Source: Flammulina velutipes (lineage: Eukaryota; Basidiomycota; Agaricomycetes; Agaricales; Physalacriaceae). From it: a stretch of DNA of 64,000 bases. Made by a program: the position numbers and the translations under genes. The notes under the pieces were generated by a model. It was not told where the DNA came from. It did not search any database and worked only from the letters and a program-made list of their open reading frames with translations. The stretch is taken from NCBI GenBank assembly GCA_011800155.1, contig CM022369.1, positions 3,100,001 through 3,164,000 of the forward strand, given 5' to 3'. Shown in pieces: positions 54,801 to 64,000 of this stretch; positions within the stretch are counted from its first letter, which is position 1; every line of letters starts with the position of its first letter.

Positions 54801-55937
54801 CTGAAGAAGGGCTTGTATGGCACCAAACAGGCTGGCCGCGGACTCTACAAGAAGCTGAAAACGACGTTCACCAGTTCTGGCTTCAAAGTCTGCACTGCCG
54901 ACGAAGCAGTTTTCTATTGCTTTTCGGGTGACGAATACATCATCGTTGCAGCTGCTACTGATGATTTCACCATCATAGCGAGCTCGCAAGACGTCGCCAA
55001 CCAGTTCAAGCATGATCTCAGCAAGACGTTCGAGCTTGTTGATCTTGGACCCATTCATTGGCTCCTCGGTATGCAGATCACGCGCGACGTTGAAAAGCGA
55101 ACCATCAGCATCTGCCAGAAGGCCTACATCGAGACCCTAGAGCGAAGATTCCACATCGAGGACTCCAAATTCAATCCGCTGACGCCTATGGAAGAATCCA
55201 TCCAACTTGACCCCAAATCCTCCGCCGTCTCATCTAACGCTCTTTCCAACAACGACAAAACTCTATATCGTGAACTTATAGGCTCTCTAATGTACGCCAT
55301 GGTCGCATCTCGCCCTGATATTGCTTTTGCAATAGCTACTCTTTCCCAATACTTCGAAAATGCGACCGCCACACATCTCAAGGCAGCATTCCGGGTTCTT
55401 CATTACCTTGTACGCACCAAGGATCTCAAACTTACCCTTGGCGGAAAGGATATCACCATACACGCCTACCACGACGCTTCTTTTGCATCCCAACCTGGCA
55501 GGAAGTCAATGTCCGGTTTCCTTCTATTTGTTGGAGAAGGTGCGGTCATGTGGACTTCAAAGAAGCAACCGCTGGTCACATTATCCTCTGGCGAAGCGGA
55601 GTATGTTGGTCTTACCCCCGCGTCGACCAACGTCATTTGGCTTCACAAGCTATTGACCGACTTGGACCCCATCATCAAAGTCCCTTCTATCTATCCGGTC
55701 AATCCTACAACTCTATACACGGACAGCGAGAACGCGATTGCGATTTCAAAAGACTCTGTCTTTCATGAACGCACCAAACACATCGGTGTTCGTTACCACT
55801 TCGTCCGGCAAGCGATTGAGATGGGAGATGTGGCACTGAAGTGGATTTCCACTGATCAGATGATAGCGGACGCGTTGACCAAGGCGCTAGGGCGAACCAA
55901 ATTCGTCTACTTTCGTGGTAAGCTCGGATTGCATTGA
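51825..55937 (+). CDS. Copia gag-pol polyprotein (1370 aa) with integrase-core deletion
   Basis: One frame. Gag occupies about residues 1-240. It is followed by a zinc knuckle with spacing C-x4-C-x4-H-x4-C (QCTNPNCKGTGHTKENC, about residue 250). The aspartic protease motif LLDSGASS is near residue 355. The integrase N-terminal HHCC finger (LHRICGHRNH..CKTC) lies around residues 502-545, and the first integrase Asp is in KIVVDLMGP (about 567). At about residue 616 the sequence runs from YKHYEVWMKT straight into PHEVATKSKPNLS. Roughly 110-130 residues are missing, including the second Asp and the Glu of the catalytic triad. Reverse transcriptase (about 870-1100) has ATDD at the usual YVDD place. 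RNase H (from about 1210) keeps its acidic residues. Its start codon lies within the primer-binding site. Confidence 0.93.
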   Translation: MGPEVDLNATTQVKVVSSLKLDDDGSNWTTWSEKILTKIRAHGLGRHIRYDVPPPPIPVYKDDKIYHPDDQKEVSGTTAECMELVYDKWETNEAKIKTYIYESVSNTTFNNIKRSGSAHKTWMKLEELQTQKGDIVREHLLTQLGNMHCADDDDMRAHLSKMTNIRERIEGMGMTIPDVQFVSMIQKSLPLRYKPTQISLSNATRVVKTTLTSEVLMQALTECYDENCQDAKTSENLALSASSKGGSSVQCTNPNCKGTGHTKENCWKKGGGKEGQSPWAKAKKKREEQKQNGKGKGKAGAAIGDSDESETESTHIAVAACIEDDHPNVAMHISSLYDEECKALVSDGFLVDALLDSGASSTFSPERDRFSNLVDITHKPITSSNGQVIYAVARGDLTVPMPTGRKKSTSTVTIRGAFYAPKIAYTLISLSQLSRSGIRIDIDPTTRTMSLHSPGPKSHIFARIPERRGLYPVYLSGAPVPKRKPEISLVSATQHVSIDMLHRICGHRNHAALRRMYLDGRVLGIKLDLNSKPSVCKTCPLAKAKHLPFPKEGKYEYVEKTGDKIVVDLMGPMEVASINGAKYACTFRDLHSRESKTEYLKKKSEAFKAYKHYEVWMKTPHEVATKSKPNLSVLRPWGSLCWIKLKKPGKLNEQAFEVRFVGVDNESKGWRVYWPGHRKVSVERDVYFSKYDQHPEPLLFEGEGEKAVAEDVADPPVVDEVVEQPEAPLPKPIIPAPITTTIPPAAVAPPPVAQQEPPLSPLSPLSPLTESDEEIESILPRRSSRKAAQPSGTYTERDLRKRPTTAGFAELLESLIAEADDDFYERSIEHAFSMFTEPMSLREALNGSDKDIWTASIQDEIHQCEKFDTWRLIAADDVPKGTNLIGTRFVFRVKRNEYGEFDRAKSRLVVRGFSMIKGVDYYDSYAPVVRQSTLRILLSFAASLNAVIDQADLKNAYLHAEIKEDVYITFPSECEHMFTVPAHLQGKKRVGKLKKGLYGTKQAGRGLYKKLKTTFTSSGFKVCTADEAVFYCFSGDEYIIVAAATDDFTIIASSQDVANQFKHDLSKTFELVDLGPIHWLLGMQITRDVEKRTISICQKAYIETLERRFHIEDSKFNPLTPMEESIQLDPKSSAVSSNALSNNDKTLYRELIGSLMYAMVASRPDIAFAIATLSQYFENATATHLKAAFRVLHYLVRTKDLKLTLGGKDITIHAYHDASFASQPGRKSMSGFLLFVGEGAVMWTSKKQPLVTLSSGEAEYVGLTPASTNVIWLHKLLTDLDPIIKVPSIYPVNPTTLYTDSENAIAISKDSVFHERTKHIGVRYHFVRQAIEMGDVALKWISTDQMIADALTKALGRTKFVYFRGKLGLH

Positions 55938-55953
55938 CGTCCGTGCTCCACTC

Positions 55954-55962
55954 GAGGGGGAG
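55954..55962 (+). other. Polypurine tract
   Basis: GAGGGGGAG lies immediately before the 3' LTR, in the expected place for plus-strand priming. Confidence 0.8.
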
Positions 55963-56267
55963 TGTTGGAATTATTGAAGTACGAGTAGGAGCATGGACCG
56001 TGGGAACTTATGCACATAATCGGACAATTACCGTAGATGCGTCTCAGCGTTTAACCACCACGCTGAGACGTGAGTACTTCACTCATTTATGCACCGTATA
56101 GCTACTAATGCCCTTTCCTAGTTATAAGCTAACTAGTCTATTCATCTAGGTATAATACAAGCGTTTAACCACCACGCTGAGACTTATAAGCTAACTAGTC
56201 TATTCATCTAGGACAACAACGTGTAAACGTCAACATACGGAACCGCGTCTTCGGCCTGCGTTCAACA
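55963..56267 (+). repeat. 3' LTR of the Copia element
   Basis: 305 bp, read base by base against the 5' LTR without finding a difference, including the internal hairpin and both direct repeats. It ends GTTCAACA at 56267. Confidence 0.95.
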
Positions 56268-56272
56268 AGCTG
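56268..56272 (+). repeat. Target-site duplication, right (AGCTG)
   Basis: Perfect copy of 51511-51515. Confidence 0.95.
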
Positions 56273-57917
56273 GATGCCATCTTATCATCGTCTAAGTCGA
56301 CATCGAGCCTGGATGACTGATCCTCCTCGTTCACGGTGAACTCGCCATAGATCCTGGAACAGAGCATCTGCGGAATTCGGGTTGCCAACAGAGCTGTGGC
56401 TTTCTTCGGGGTATATGTGAGGAACGGAAAAGCGCGCAGTACACGATCAACAATGAAGCTCTGGCGAGACGTGCTGAGAAGCCAAATGACAGCGTCCCAC
56501 GTGAGTCTATCCTTGTTCGACGTGATGTACTTGTCTTCCTCCTCAACACGGGCGGATGCAAAGTGGAGGGGAAGAACGGGTAAAGACTTTTCGATGTCCC
56601 AGTCGCCTTTTGCCTTGTTGTTTACGCGATGTCTAAGGGAAGCCAGCCCGGTGAATACACGTTTCCCACAGTTCTCCAAGAACGAGCCGATCCCTGAAAA
56701 CATCTGGGGAATGAGGACAAGAGCTGTGTTATGATACGGGCAAGACTTGTGGAACCATGGGAGGATGGACAGCGCGAAGTATACGGATAGCAATGTACCG
56801 CTGACTGAGATAACCGCGATGGCCGCCTTGTTGTAGGATATCCAGAGCTTCATGGTGAGCCCAACGATGAAAAGACCAACAGATACGAGCATGAGGACAG
56901 GGAGGAAAGAAATCCATGCTTCCACCTTCCAGCGCACGAGAGCTGCCCAACGTGCCTGGCGACGCTGAGCGCATTCGAAGGCGCTACCGTTCTTCATGTC
57001 ACGTTCGTACTCACGTAGCCAGAATTTGATGTAGAATGCATATATGACTATGCAAAGCGTGCATGTGAGGGATACGCTCCAGCAGGCGACGATGGTCTCG
57101 CGGCGGGCTGATGGTTCTGGTGGTGCGGAAAGATATTCGAAAAGTTCGCGCTGTGCAGCAGGGGAAAGATTCGCAGCTTCTGATGTTGTGAATCTCGCTT
57201 TCGCAACGAGATATCTGGCCATGACGAGCGCTTGGGCATCGGAAGTGTCCGGGTTGATCTCCATAACGAGGAAACCCGTCACGATCGAGGAGAAGAGACC
57301 CGTCTGAGGCTCATCAGCATCTGGAAGAGCAAACGATAGCAATACATACAATAATAAGTAGAACGTCGATGCCACTCGTCCATCCTTGGGTCACATCTTT
57401 GTCTGTCTTTGTAGCTTCGGTGTTGTACATCTCCCAGAACGGGGACTCAGGAGTGACACTCGTATACTGGGGTTGAAGATGAGGTTGGTTCTCGGGTGTA
57501 TAGCCCGAGGCGGGAGGGTGCCGCGGAGCATGATATGCTACATAGACAAATAAGCACTAGTGGAAAGACACACTTGAAAAGCAACACACGAGAATTTGTA
57601 TGGGTATCTCCAAGGATGGTTGGTGCGCGCCCGTAGAGGTTTGATCCATACCATGGACTGGGAGTTCCCGGTGGTTTGACAGAGCGGACACCGGGCGATC
57701 GTTCAGGACTTGAAATCTGTAGACCGTTGGTAGATGCCGATGGGTAAGGAGCTGGAGTTGAATCATCCCCGAATAAAAAGGACGGCGGTGTCATACTATG
57801 TTTGGAACGACTCCGAGACGATTTATTCCGGTTGCTTGGGTAAGAGCCTGAACTAGGAAGGGGAAAACTGTTTAAGCCGAGAAGAGGCGGACTATTATGG
57901 CGGCTGGAAGAGGACAT
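56268..57917 (-). pseudogene. N-terminal half of the DUF6535 membrane-protein gene, interrupted by the retrotransposon
   Basis: ATG 57917 (MSSSSRHNSPPLLG). The N-terminus is Ser/Pro-rich. Introns near 57539-57590 and 57307-57353 lead to WEMYNTEATKTDKDVTQGW..DVLLII and TGLFSSIVTGFLVMEI, the DUF6535 signature with its first membrane segments. Three to four further membrane segments follow (VACWSVSLTCTLCIVIY, ISFLPVLMLVSVGLFIVGL, AAIAVISVSGTLLSVYFAL). The block ends at DDDKMASS, where the element begins. Reading on into the LTR adds a few foreign residues and then stops. Without the element the gene would encode about 980 residues. DUF6535 proteins are common mushroom membrane proteins of unknown function. 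Confidence 0.85.
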
Positions 57918-58682
57918 GGCATGCAGTCTTGTCGTTCGTAGTTGTCGCTGGCAGTCCGGTTGGCGTATGGTATGTAAGTGGTGGAATCTGAAAACGCATC
58001 CTGTAAATAGTCAACATAGCCACGAGGCCTTGTGCACATACGGGGATGGAACTGGACTCATAGTAGTAACAGCACTGAGCAATTGGGTCCACTTGAAGGT
58101 TGAGTCTTCCTAGGGAACAAGGAAGCAAGTGTTTGTGGGTCCAGCGTGCTTGTTCCGTGTGAACCAACAAGCAATCCTCCATCGAAAAAGAGAACAAAGA
58201 CATGCCCTTGTATCCGTTAACAAATCGTAACAAGGCTTTCCGTGTAAAGAAACTCTTCATTTCCAGGTGACAAGGAACATGAAATCTACTACTCTCCTGC
58301 GGATATTGATAAGCGGAGGAAGATAGAACAGATCCATCAGAGGCATACCATTCCCAAGTTAGATATTCATCTTCATAAAGGCTTTCGTGGACAAGGTTGG
58401 AAGCATCCCAACATGAGTGACGGAAGGAGGAATGTTAGGCTGCTCCGGGTAGCTCCGAAGTGGCGCGGTCACGCTCTGCATGAAAGAGCTCGAAACCAAC
58501 TCAAACAGACTCAAAGTCAAGTCCAGTGGTGTGAGAGCGAGAGAAAATTTGACATTTTTCGAAGGTCATAAATGTGGCGTATGGTTCGGCGAGTCATGAG
58601 TCTGTCATGAGCTCAATGATCTAATCTGATCACTGGTCCTCCGGTGTGAACACGGAACTAACGGTTTCAGTCTCTGTCGACC
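57918..58682. other. Divergent upstream region
   Basis: About 765 bp between the divergent starts of the DUF6535 gene and the EthD-like gene. No gene or repeat was recognised. Confidence 0.4.
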
Positions 58683-59470
58683 ATGGCGCCGGGATTCCTG
58701 TGCGTATTCACAGAGCCTGGGCAACAAGTTCCCGTTGAAGAGTTCCAAGGTCTGCATAAATGTCATAGATACAGTGTTATAAGCAGCTGATGATCTCGCT
58801 AGACTGGTATGACAATGAACATGTCCCCTTGCGCCTCAATCACCTTCCCTCCTTTCTGACCGGCGCGAGATACTCTGCTGTGGATGGCAGAATACCTTCA
58901 TGGATTGCACTCTACGACATTGACGATACTCAAACTTTCCAACACGAGAGCTACACACGCTTGCGAGCGAATCGCAGCGTTCGCGAGGCGAGTCTCGTTA
59001 AGAAGCTCTCTGTACTTGATCGTCGTACATACGAACACGTTTACGACTCGGGAGAGTCTAAATTAAAGAGCTCCTTGAAGCCTGATGATCCTACTCCATT
59101 TATCGTTACCTGTGGGGTGACACTGGGGGATGCAGAGATCCAGTCTTGGGCATCGGGGATCAAGGAGAAGGTGAAGACGGTCAAGGGGTGGGTGAGGACG
59201 AGGGTATTTTTATGCCTGAATAACTTGAAGACTGGGATGAGCGTCCCAGACGATCCGGTTTCCCAAGTGGTTCCCAAATATCTTATATTGCATGGTGAGT
59301 TCAGGACCCCGTCTTGGAACACCGTTGCTCATAAAAATACGATAGAATTCGCTTCCAAAGTCCACATTCAAGACAATACTGTAGATGTTTTATTGGACGT
59401 AATCGAGATTCGCTCATGGGAGTTGTATCGTGCATATCCATGTGTGGCGCAGGGTAATCTACCTTTATAA
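58683..59470 (+). CDS. EthD-like dimeric alpha/beta-barrel protein
   Basis: ATG 58683 (MAPGFLCVFTEPGQQVPVEEFQ), one intron at 58750-58802 (53 bp) splitting the Asp codon before WYDNEHVPLRL. This block, with PSFLTGARYSAVDGRIPSWIALYDID, is typical of fungal EthD-domain-like proteins, in which two ferredoxin-like halves form a barrel. The second half (EIQSWASGIKEKVKTVKGWVRTRVFLC) lacks the first motif and is more diverged. Stop is 59468-59470, giving about 244 residues. Such proteins occur in secondary-metabolite or stress loci. Substrate is unknown. Confidence 0.72.
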
Positions 59471-59533
59471 GTACTGGTCCAGGATCAACAAATAACAATG
59501 GAGAATCGAGTAAAATGTACCTCCCATATGAAC

Positions 59534-61455
59534 TCAAGCAGACATGAGAATCTTCTTCTTCCTCTTCCTATCTTCCGGAGGAGCACTCAAGGTGACAAGG
59601 GGTCGCGAATCAGATCCTTGAGCGGTAGCACTGCTCGCACTTCCCTCCCCCGCCTCCGAATGTGTGATCATGTATGGCGGTGGTGAATCTGGATCGGCAG
59701 TGGCGGAATCCGACGCCACTCTCGTAGTGGCGCCAGTATCCGACAAAACGGGCGATCGAGGATAATACGGCGACTGTGGTGTGGTAGCAGTTGGGGGGTC
59801 TCCCAAGAGAGCTGTAGCAGCGTTCGGGGATCCCAGCGTGTATGGTGTGAAGTTTGACTGCGATTTCTCCAAATCGGACACGCCTCCACGTTTGTTCTTT
59901 CGGTGGCGGTAAAACAAAAATGCGACAATTCCTACGGATATGGCGAATGCCACAGATCCTAGAGTCGCTCCTACAATACCGCCGGTGGATATCCCACTAT
60001 TAGAGGCAGGAGCGGAGCGTTCGGAGAAACCGATGCTTCCACTAGAGGGTCCAGAAATAACCCATGTCCTACTACCGTGTCAAAAGCTAGCAATACGAAA
60101 AAGAGAAGACTGTACAAATAGAGTTTTGCAATGAATGTCGAGCCCAAAAGGTACTCCGTCGTGTTTGGAGACTGCCACTCTTCGATGGTCCCAAAACACA
60201 GATTGTTCTCTCGCCGAATAAGGGACTTTTCATCCAGAACGATAGTAATGTTCCCAAATTGAAACGCCACTCGGATGTTGGTGTCACAAGGAATTGACCA
60301 TACGTTGGAGGCAGCTCTCGTGCCGGCGGGCGTCGATCCCAATATGTTCGAATCTAACCCATTGCAGTCATGTCAGATCGTGATGAAAACGTAAGGATCC
60401 ACGCACATATAGAGAACGCCTCTGCCTGTGGGAATATGACGCCAGGAGATATCGGATCCAGGACCGTCACAAGGTCCCCATGACGCGAGGAGCTTGCATT
60501 GGACGATACAAAGCTCCAGCTATCCATCATGACCTGATAATCATACTCGAGTGTCGAAGAGTCCATTGGCGCCATATCTTTCCATACAATGTTCTCATCG
60601 CGGAAAGACGGATCAGGCTGAATCCAGTGCAAGACACCGCCATCTGTGACGCCGTTTTCTGGCTCATTCAAGGCCATGCCGTAGGAGAAGATACTCCTCG
60701 ATGGGTTCCTCGTCAGCCATCCAGCGATAACCGAGGAATTGAAATCGTTTTGCCCTGTGTAAGAACTCGTCGTCAGGAACCGTGAAGGTGCATCTAGGAG
60801 TGATTGGACTCACGTCCATTGGTTCCGAGACCAAAGATACCTGAAGTGCCGGCTGAAAACATTGAATCGGATTGATTGGCCACTATGACTTAGATGCGCC
60901 CATGATTTGAGCATGTGGTTGGTAGACGCTCGGATTTGTGACGTACTGGATTGGTTAGGATACACCCAAGGCGCCCCGGTAGTACGCAAGCTGCAGTCCT
61001 CTTTGATGATGTTTCCTCCCGTAGTGCGACCATCGATTGAAATGTTTTGCGACCTGTCCAGAGATATTGCACTAGAAGAGAGAGATTGATCGTATCTAAT
61101 CGGAGTGAAGGAGGATTCTGTTAGATCATACGATATGAAACAGCGAGGATACGCACTCTTCCACAGAATTACAGGACTCGCAAGACTTCCCAGGGACAAG
61201 AGAATATCCGGTGCCCGTTGTTACGAGGAAGTGGAATCGTTGTGGATTCGCACCCTTGGACTGACACAAACAGCGTCAGCGGTATCATGATTTAGATAAG
61301 GGAACAACGCACCATGTTGACAGCCACGGTATACTGACGATCAGCCGTTAGAGTGAGCGGGACCGTCAAAGTCTTGAGAGGGGGGTCCGCACGTCGATAA
61401 ATGAGTCCATGCACCAAAGGTAGAGCCCAGAGTGACAAAATCGCAAGGAGCAACA
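59534..61455 (-). CDS. Membrane-anchored pepsin-like aspartic-protease homologue with altered catalytic motifs
   Basis: ATG 61455 opens a signal peptide (MLLLAILSLWALPLVHG). Spliced exons give the pepsin-family N-lobe: RQYTVAVNM..RFHFLVTTGTGYSLVPG. In active enzymes this place reads D-T-G; here it is T-T-G, so the first catalytic Asp is Thr. FGLGTNG marks the usual lobe junction. In the C-lobe, DLVTVLDPISPGVIFP takes the place of the second D-T/S-G loop: the Asp is kept but the Thr-Gly is lost. NNLCFGTIEEW and TEYLLGSTFIAKLYL match the family C-terminus. After an intron (about 60012-60110) a transmembrane helix (VGATLGSVAFAISVGIVAFLF) and a basic, Ser/Pro-rich cytoplasmic tail follow, ending KKKILMSA. 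This is probably a secretory-pathway pseudoprotease. Confidence 0.72.
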
Positions 61456-62442
61456 TGACGACCAAGAATAAAGAGCTTGTGTCTCAAATAAGTGACGCTC
61501 CGCTTCAGGTGCTTGTGTTTGTCAGAATCGCATAGCCACGGGCACGACAAGACACTGAATTGAATCCTAACAGAAGCCGAGCGCGGTTCAGAAAGTCCGG
61601 AGAGATGACGGGAAAGAGGTCAATCTATCAGTGCCACACAGTCTATGCGGGCTTCGTATACCCTGGTCGGGGCCAACGTTTTGACCAGACTCCAAGTAAG
61701 AAGCCGGGGACCTACGAGGGAGAACGGAGGGCTGGATAGGCACAATATAGGCGCTGGGATAAATTGAGACGAGAATTTCACTTCACCATGGACAAGTGAA
61801 CTGACCATGCAATTTGACAAAAGAATGATGATACTGAGCGACACTAGAGCCCTTCACCTGCCAAACAAGGAGAAAGCATGTAACGTCCATGACATGCTAT
61901 GTGAGCGACTTAACTGGCTGGAAAAGGGTATCTATGTCAGTGATCAGATGACGCTTTTGGACATGGTCGCGCTCACATGCCCGGATGTTATTGCTATCGC
62001 CACTAAATCTCTCCAGCGCCCAGGATGCTCTGATTCCATTGTGATCGCAGTCCAGCTAACGCGTTTCCCGTATCGTAATTCAGTTTTGGTCTGAGTGAAG
62101 CAAAGCGAAGGGTGCCATCCCGAACAGTTCGCGGGGAAACGACGACTACACAAACGGTAAAGTGATAACTGAGATCATAGATTCCTGTTGGTAATTAAAA
62201 GTTGATGGTCATTTGTGGTTTGGGTGAGTATACTTGAATAATGGATTTCCGGTTCGTGGCTGGTTCGTGGTAAGAGAAAAGGCTGTCTCGGCATTTACCG
62301 AGTGGGCCTTAGAAAAATAATCCCCCCTCGAAAGACATGTACCAATCGAATTTCAGTGATGACTCCTACATTACAATACTACACTATACCGTTGTTCAAT
62401 CAGAATGAGCATACCTCAAATGATAGACCGCGTTTTGCGCCT
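61456..62442. other. Intergenic region between two minus-strand genes
   Basis: About 1 kb between the aspartic-protease-like start and the aldo-keto reductase stop. It contains only short frames of no recognisable family, and probably the promoter of the protease-like gene and the 3' end of the reductase. Confidence 0.4.
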
Positions 62443-63903
62443 TTAAGTAGGGCGGATAGGCTGAACGAGGGCGGTGCGCGCAGAATGAATACTCGCCGAA
62501 ACGAAGAGACACGGTGCAGATCCATCGCCCTAATCAGTAATATTTCAGGTGAAAACATTGAAGAAAACACGAGGACGACTGACCACAAAGTTGTTAGGGA
62601 ACCCAACATCAAAAGGCGAGACACTTTCGAGATAAGTGATTTGCTCTGGGGAAAGGGAGATATCCAAGGCCTCGATGTTCGACAGCAAATGCTCCACCTT
62701 TCGACCTCCAATAATGGGAAAGACATAGGGAGTTTTCTGCATGACATAGGCAAGCGCAACTGAGAAGCCATGTCAGTAAACAAGTGCCGGTGTCCACGAC
62801 CGAGTGTGATTACCAGCCCTGATATTCTTGCTTCCTACTTCTTCAGCCACCTTCTCCAGCGCCCGTGACATGATGACTTCATCCTCTGTGCGCTTCCACG
62901 GTCCAAACATCGTCCGTCCGTTCTCTCCGGATTTATCTCTTTCCTCTTCTTCAGCGTCAGTGCGGAACTTGCCACCTCGAAGGACATCCCATGGTGCTAG
63001 AGCGAGACCTATGATTGTTCAATACCAAATATATCATCTTCTTGATAGCGAAGCGAAGTGTACCGAGAGTGCGCGCCATGGGAATAATATCTCGCTCGAA
63101 AGAACGATCCATGACGTTCCAGCGGCCTTGATAGATGACGAAAGGAGTTTTCCCATGAAGTTGTGCGTACATGTTAGCTCTGGCAACAACCCAAGCGGGT
63201 GTGACCGAAATGCCCTGTAGATCAGATTGAGAAGGCCTTCTGGAGGAGGGTGGGATAACGAACCAAGTACAAAACCTTTCCCTGGACAACAAGGTTGTGC
63301 AGGCCATTCATGACCTCTTCAACGGGGGTCTCAAAGTCCCACCAGTGTACATAAAGTATGTCGACGTAGTCGGTTCGAAGCTTCCTCAGGCTGTCTTTCA
63401 AGGAGCCGTGCATCGATTTGACGTTATTACCGAGATATGTGGGTAGCGACTTCTGTTTCATCTCGCCATGTTGTTTGTAGTTCATCGTGTACTGTAGGTT
63501 TTGAGTGAGAGTTAGAGGTCCAGCAACAATCATTACCTTGGTAGCGATGACAAGTTGTTCACGTATACCACGGGACTCTTGCCATTCCCCAATAAACTCT
63601 TCCGATGTTTCATCTTGACTAGAATGGGCTTTCTAAAACCAAAGTTAAGAGACGAAGAGAGAATACTCACTAGTTGTTGGCGGTGTCGATAAAGTTTCCG
63701 CCCTGGTCAAAATAGGCGTCCAGGAGCTTAAAACTTGACGCCTTGTCCATAGATCCCATGCCGTATTGTGACCATTTGTCCCCGATGCTCATAGCACCCA
63801 ATATAAGGGGGGAGACCCGAAGTCCCGCTAAGGGCGACAACGTCCGGTATACCGGCAGTTTGGTCTGAGGGGCAGGAGGAGGTTTGAAGTATGATTCTGC
63901 CAT
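62443..63903 (-). CDS. Aldo-keto reductase, aryl-alcohol dehydrogenase (AAD) type
   Basis: An NADPH-dependent reductase of the AKR9/AAD group. ATG 63903 ([12 protein letters not shown]) opens the frame, followed by [18 protein letters not shown]. The catalytic Tyr is completed across an intron in [18 protein letters not shown] (exon join near 63620-63675). The catalytic Lys is in LVIATKYT and the His in [13 protein letters not shown]. The family-typical C-terminal half ([36 protein letters not shown]) leads to [12 protein letters not shown] last intron (about 62540-62595) joins to an exon ending VQPIRPT, the usual AAD end, stop 62443-62445. Such enzymes reduce aromatic aldehydes in lignin-degrading fungi. 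About six short introns are present. Confidence 0.85.
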
Positions 63904-64000
63904 CGCGAGTGTTCTCAGTGAAAGTCCAGTCCCAGGGAGGTCCTTCTTATATGGCAAAACATCTGTGACGTAAGTGGATCCCATGCCAGGTACATTCGCT
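63904..64000. other. Upstream region of the aldo-keto reductase
   Basis: The window ends 97 bp before the reductase ATG. No gene feature was recognised. Confidence 0.3.

Larger units (their letters stand above)
51516..56267 (+). mobile_element. Full-length Ty1/Copia LTR retrotransposon, recent insertion
   Basis: A 4,752-bp element with 305-bp LTRs (51516-51820 and 55963-56267), each starting TGTTGG and ending CAACA. Between them lie a primer-binding site, one uninterrupted gag-pol frame and a purine tract. By eye the two LTRs show no difference, and the target duplication AGCTG is perfect, so the insertion is very recent. It interrupts a minus-strand DUF6535 gene, with the element reading opposite to the gene. 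The domain order protease, integrase, reverse transcriptase, RNase H identifies the Copia (Pseudoviridae) group. The integrase core is largely missing (see the gag-pol entry), so the element cannot insert on its own. Confidence 0.96.

Noticed and set aside
61807..62094. Short + strand frame of 95 codons
   Set aside because: No domain, no splice support, and it lies in the probable promoter of the minus-strand protease-like gene.
1..64000. Secondary-metabolite cluster (P450, reductase, GST, EthD-like protein)
   Set aside because: The enzymes are scattered over more than 20 kb among unrelated housekeeping genes, and no synthase, terpene cyclase or dedicated transporter is present in the window.

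Overview
The window looks like nuclear DNA of a filamentous basidiomycete, probably an Agaricomycete. Genes are dense and lie on both strands without operons. They are cut by many short introns of about 45-60 bp with GT..CTAAC/CTGAC..AG signals. The protein families fit: DUF6535 and DUF6699 proteins, mushroom-type 7TM receptors, omega-like GSTs, expanded cytochrome P450s, aryl-alcohol-type aldo-keto reductases and an Agaricomycete-type Copia element.

Left part (1-9.2 kb): a tandem array of four copies of one gene family on the + strand. The first copy is cut by the window edge, the second is a decayed deletion copy, and the third and fourth look intact. The encoded protein runs coiled coil, Pro/Ser-rich linker with an acidic SUMO-interaction-like motif, tentative BAH-like region, then a PHD-like zinc finger whose last Cys pair lies about 140 residues downstream. 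Next comes an oxysterol-binding protein (9.5-11.2 kb) and, on the minus strand, a very large low-complexity/coiled-coil protein (11.5-17.1 kb).

Middle part (17-45 kb): a helical protein with a decayed MYND-like end, a membrane protein with an imperfect IPSxS..QLLDxSLP repeat tail, a 7TM receptor-like gene and a TPR-DnaJ co-chaperone. Two inverted pseudokinase-like paralogues flank an acidic Ser-rich protein and a nicotinamidase. Then follow a Zn2Cys6 regulator, a DUF4139 protein, a HUA1-type zinc-ribbon protein, two tandem omega-like GSTs, a basic Ser/Pro-rich protein and an alkyltransferase-like DNA repair protein with Trp in place of the reactive Cys.

Right part (45-64 kb): a P450 with an altered I-helix motif, a nucleotidyltransferase-like protein and a DUF6699 protein. 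A DUF6535 membrane-protein gene is split in frame by a full-length Copia LTR retrotransposon (51516-56267). That element has 305-bp LTRs with no difference found by eye, a 5-bp target duplication (AGCTG), a half-tRNA initiator-Met primer site and one uninterrupted gag-pol frame. Its integrase has lost most of the catalytic core. After it come an EthD-like protein, a membrane aspartic-protease homologue with altered catalytic motifs, and an aldo-keto reductase.

All exon-intron calls are by eye from splice signals and frame, so internal boundaries are approximate unless a precise position is given. All family assignments are from recognised motifs, not from database searches.
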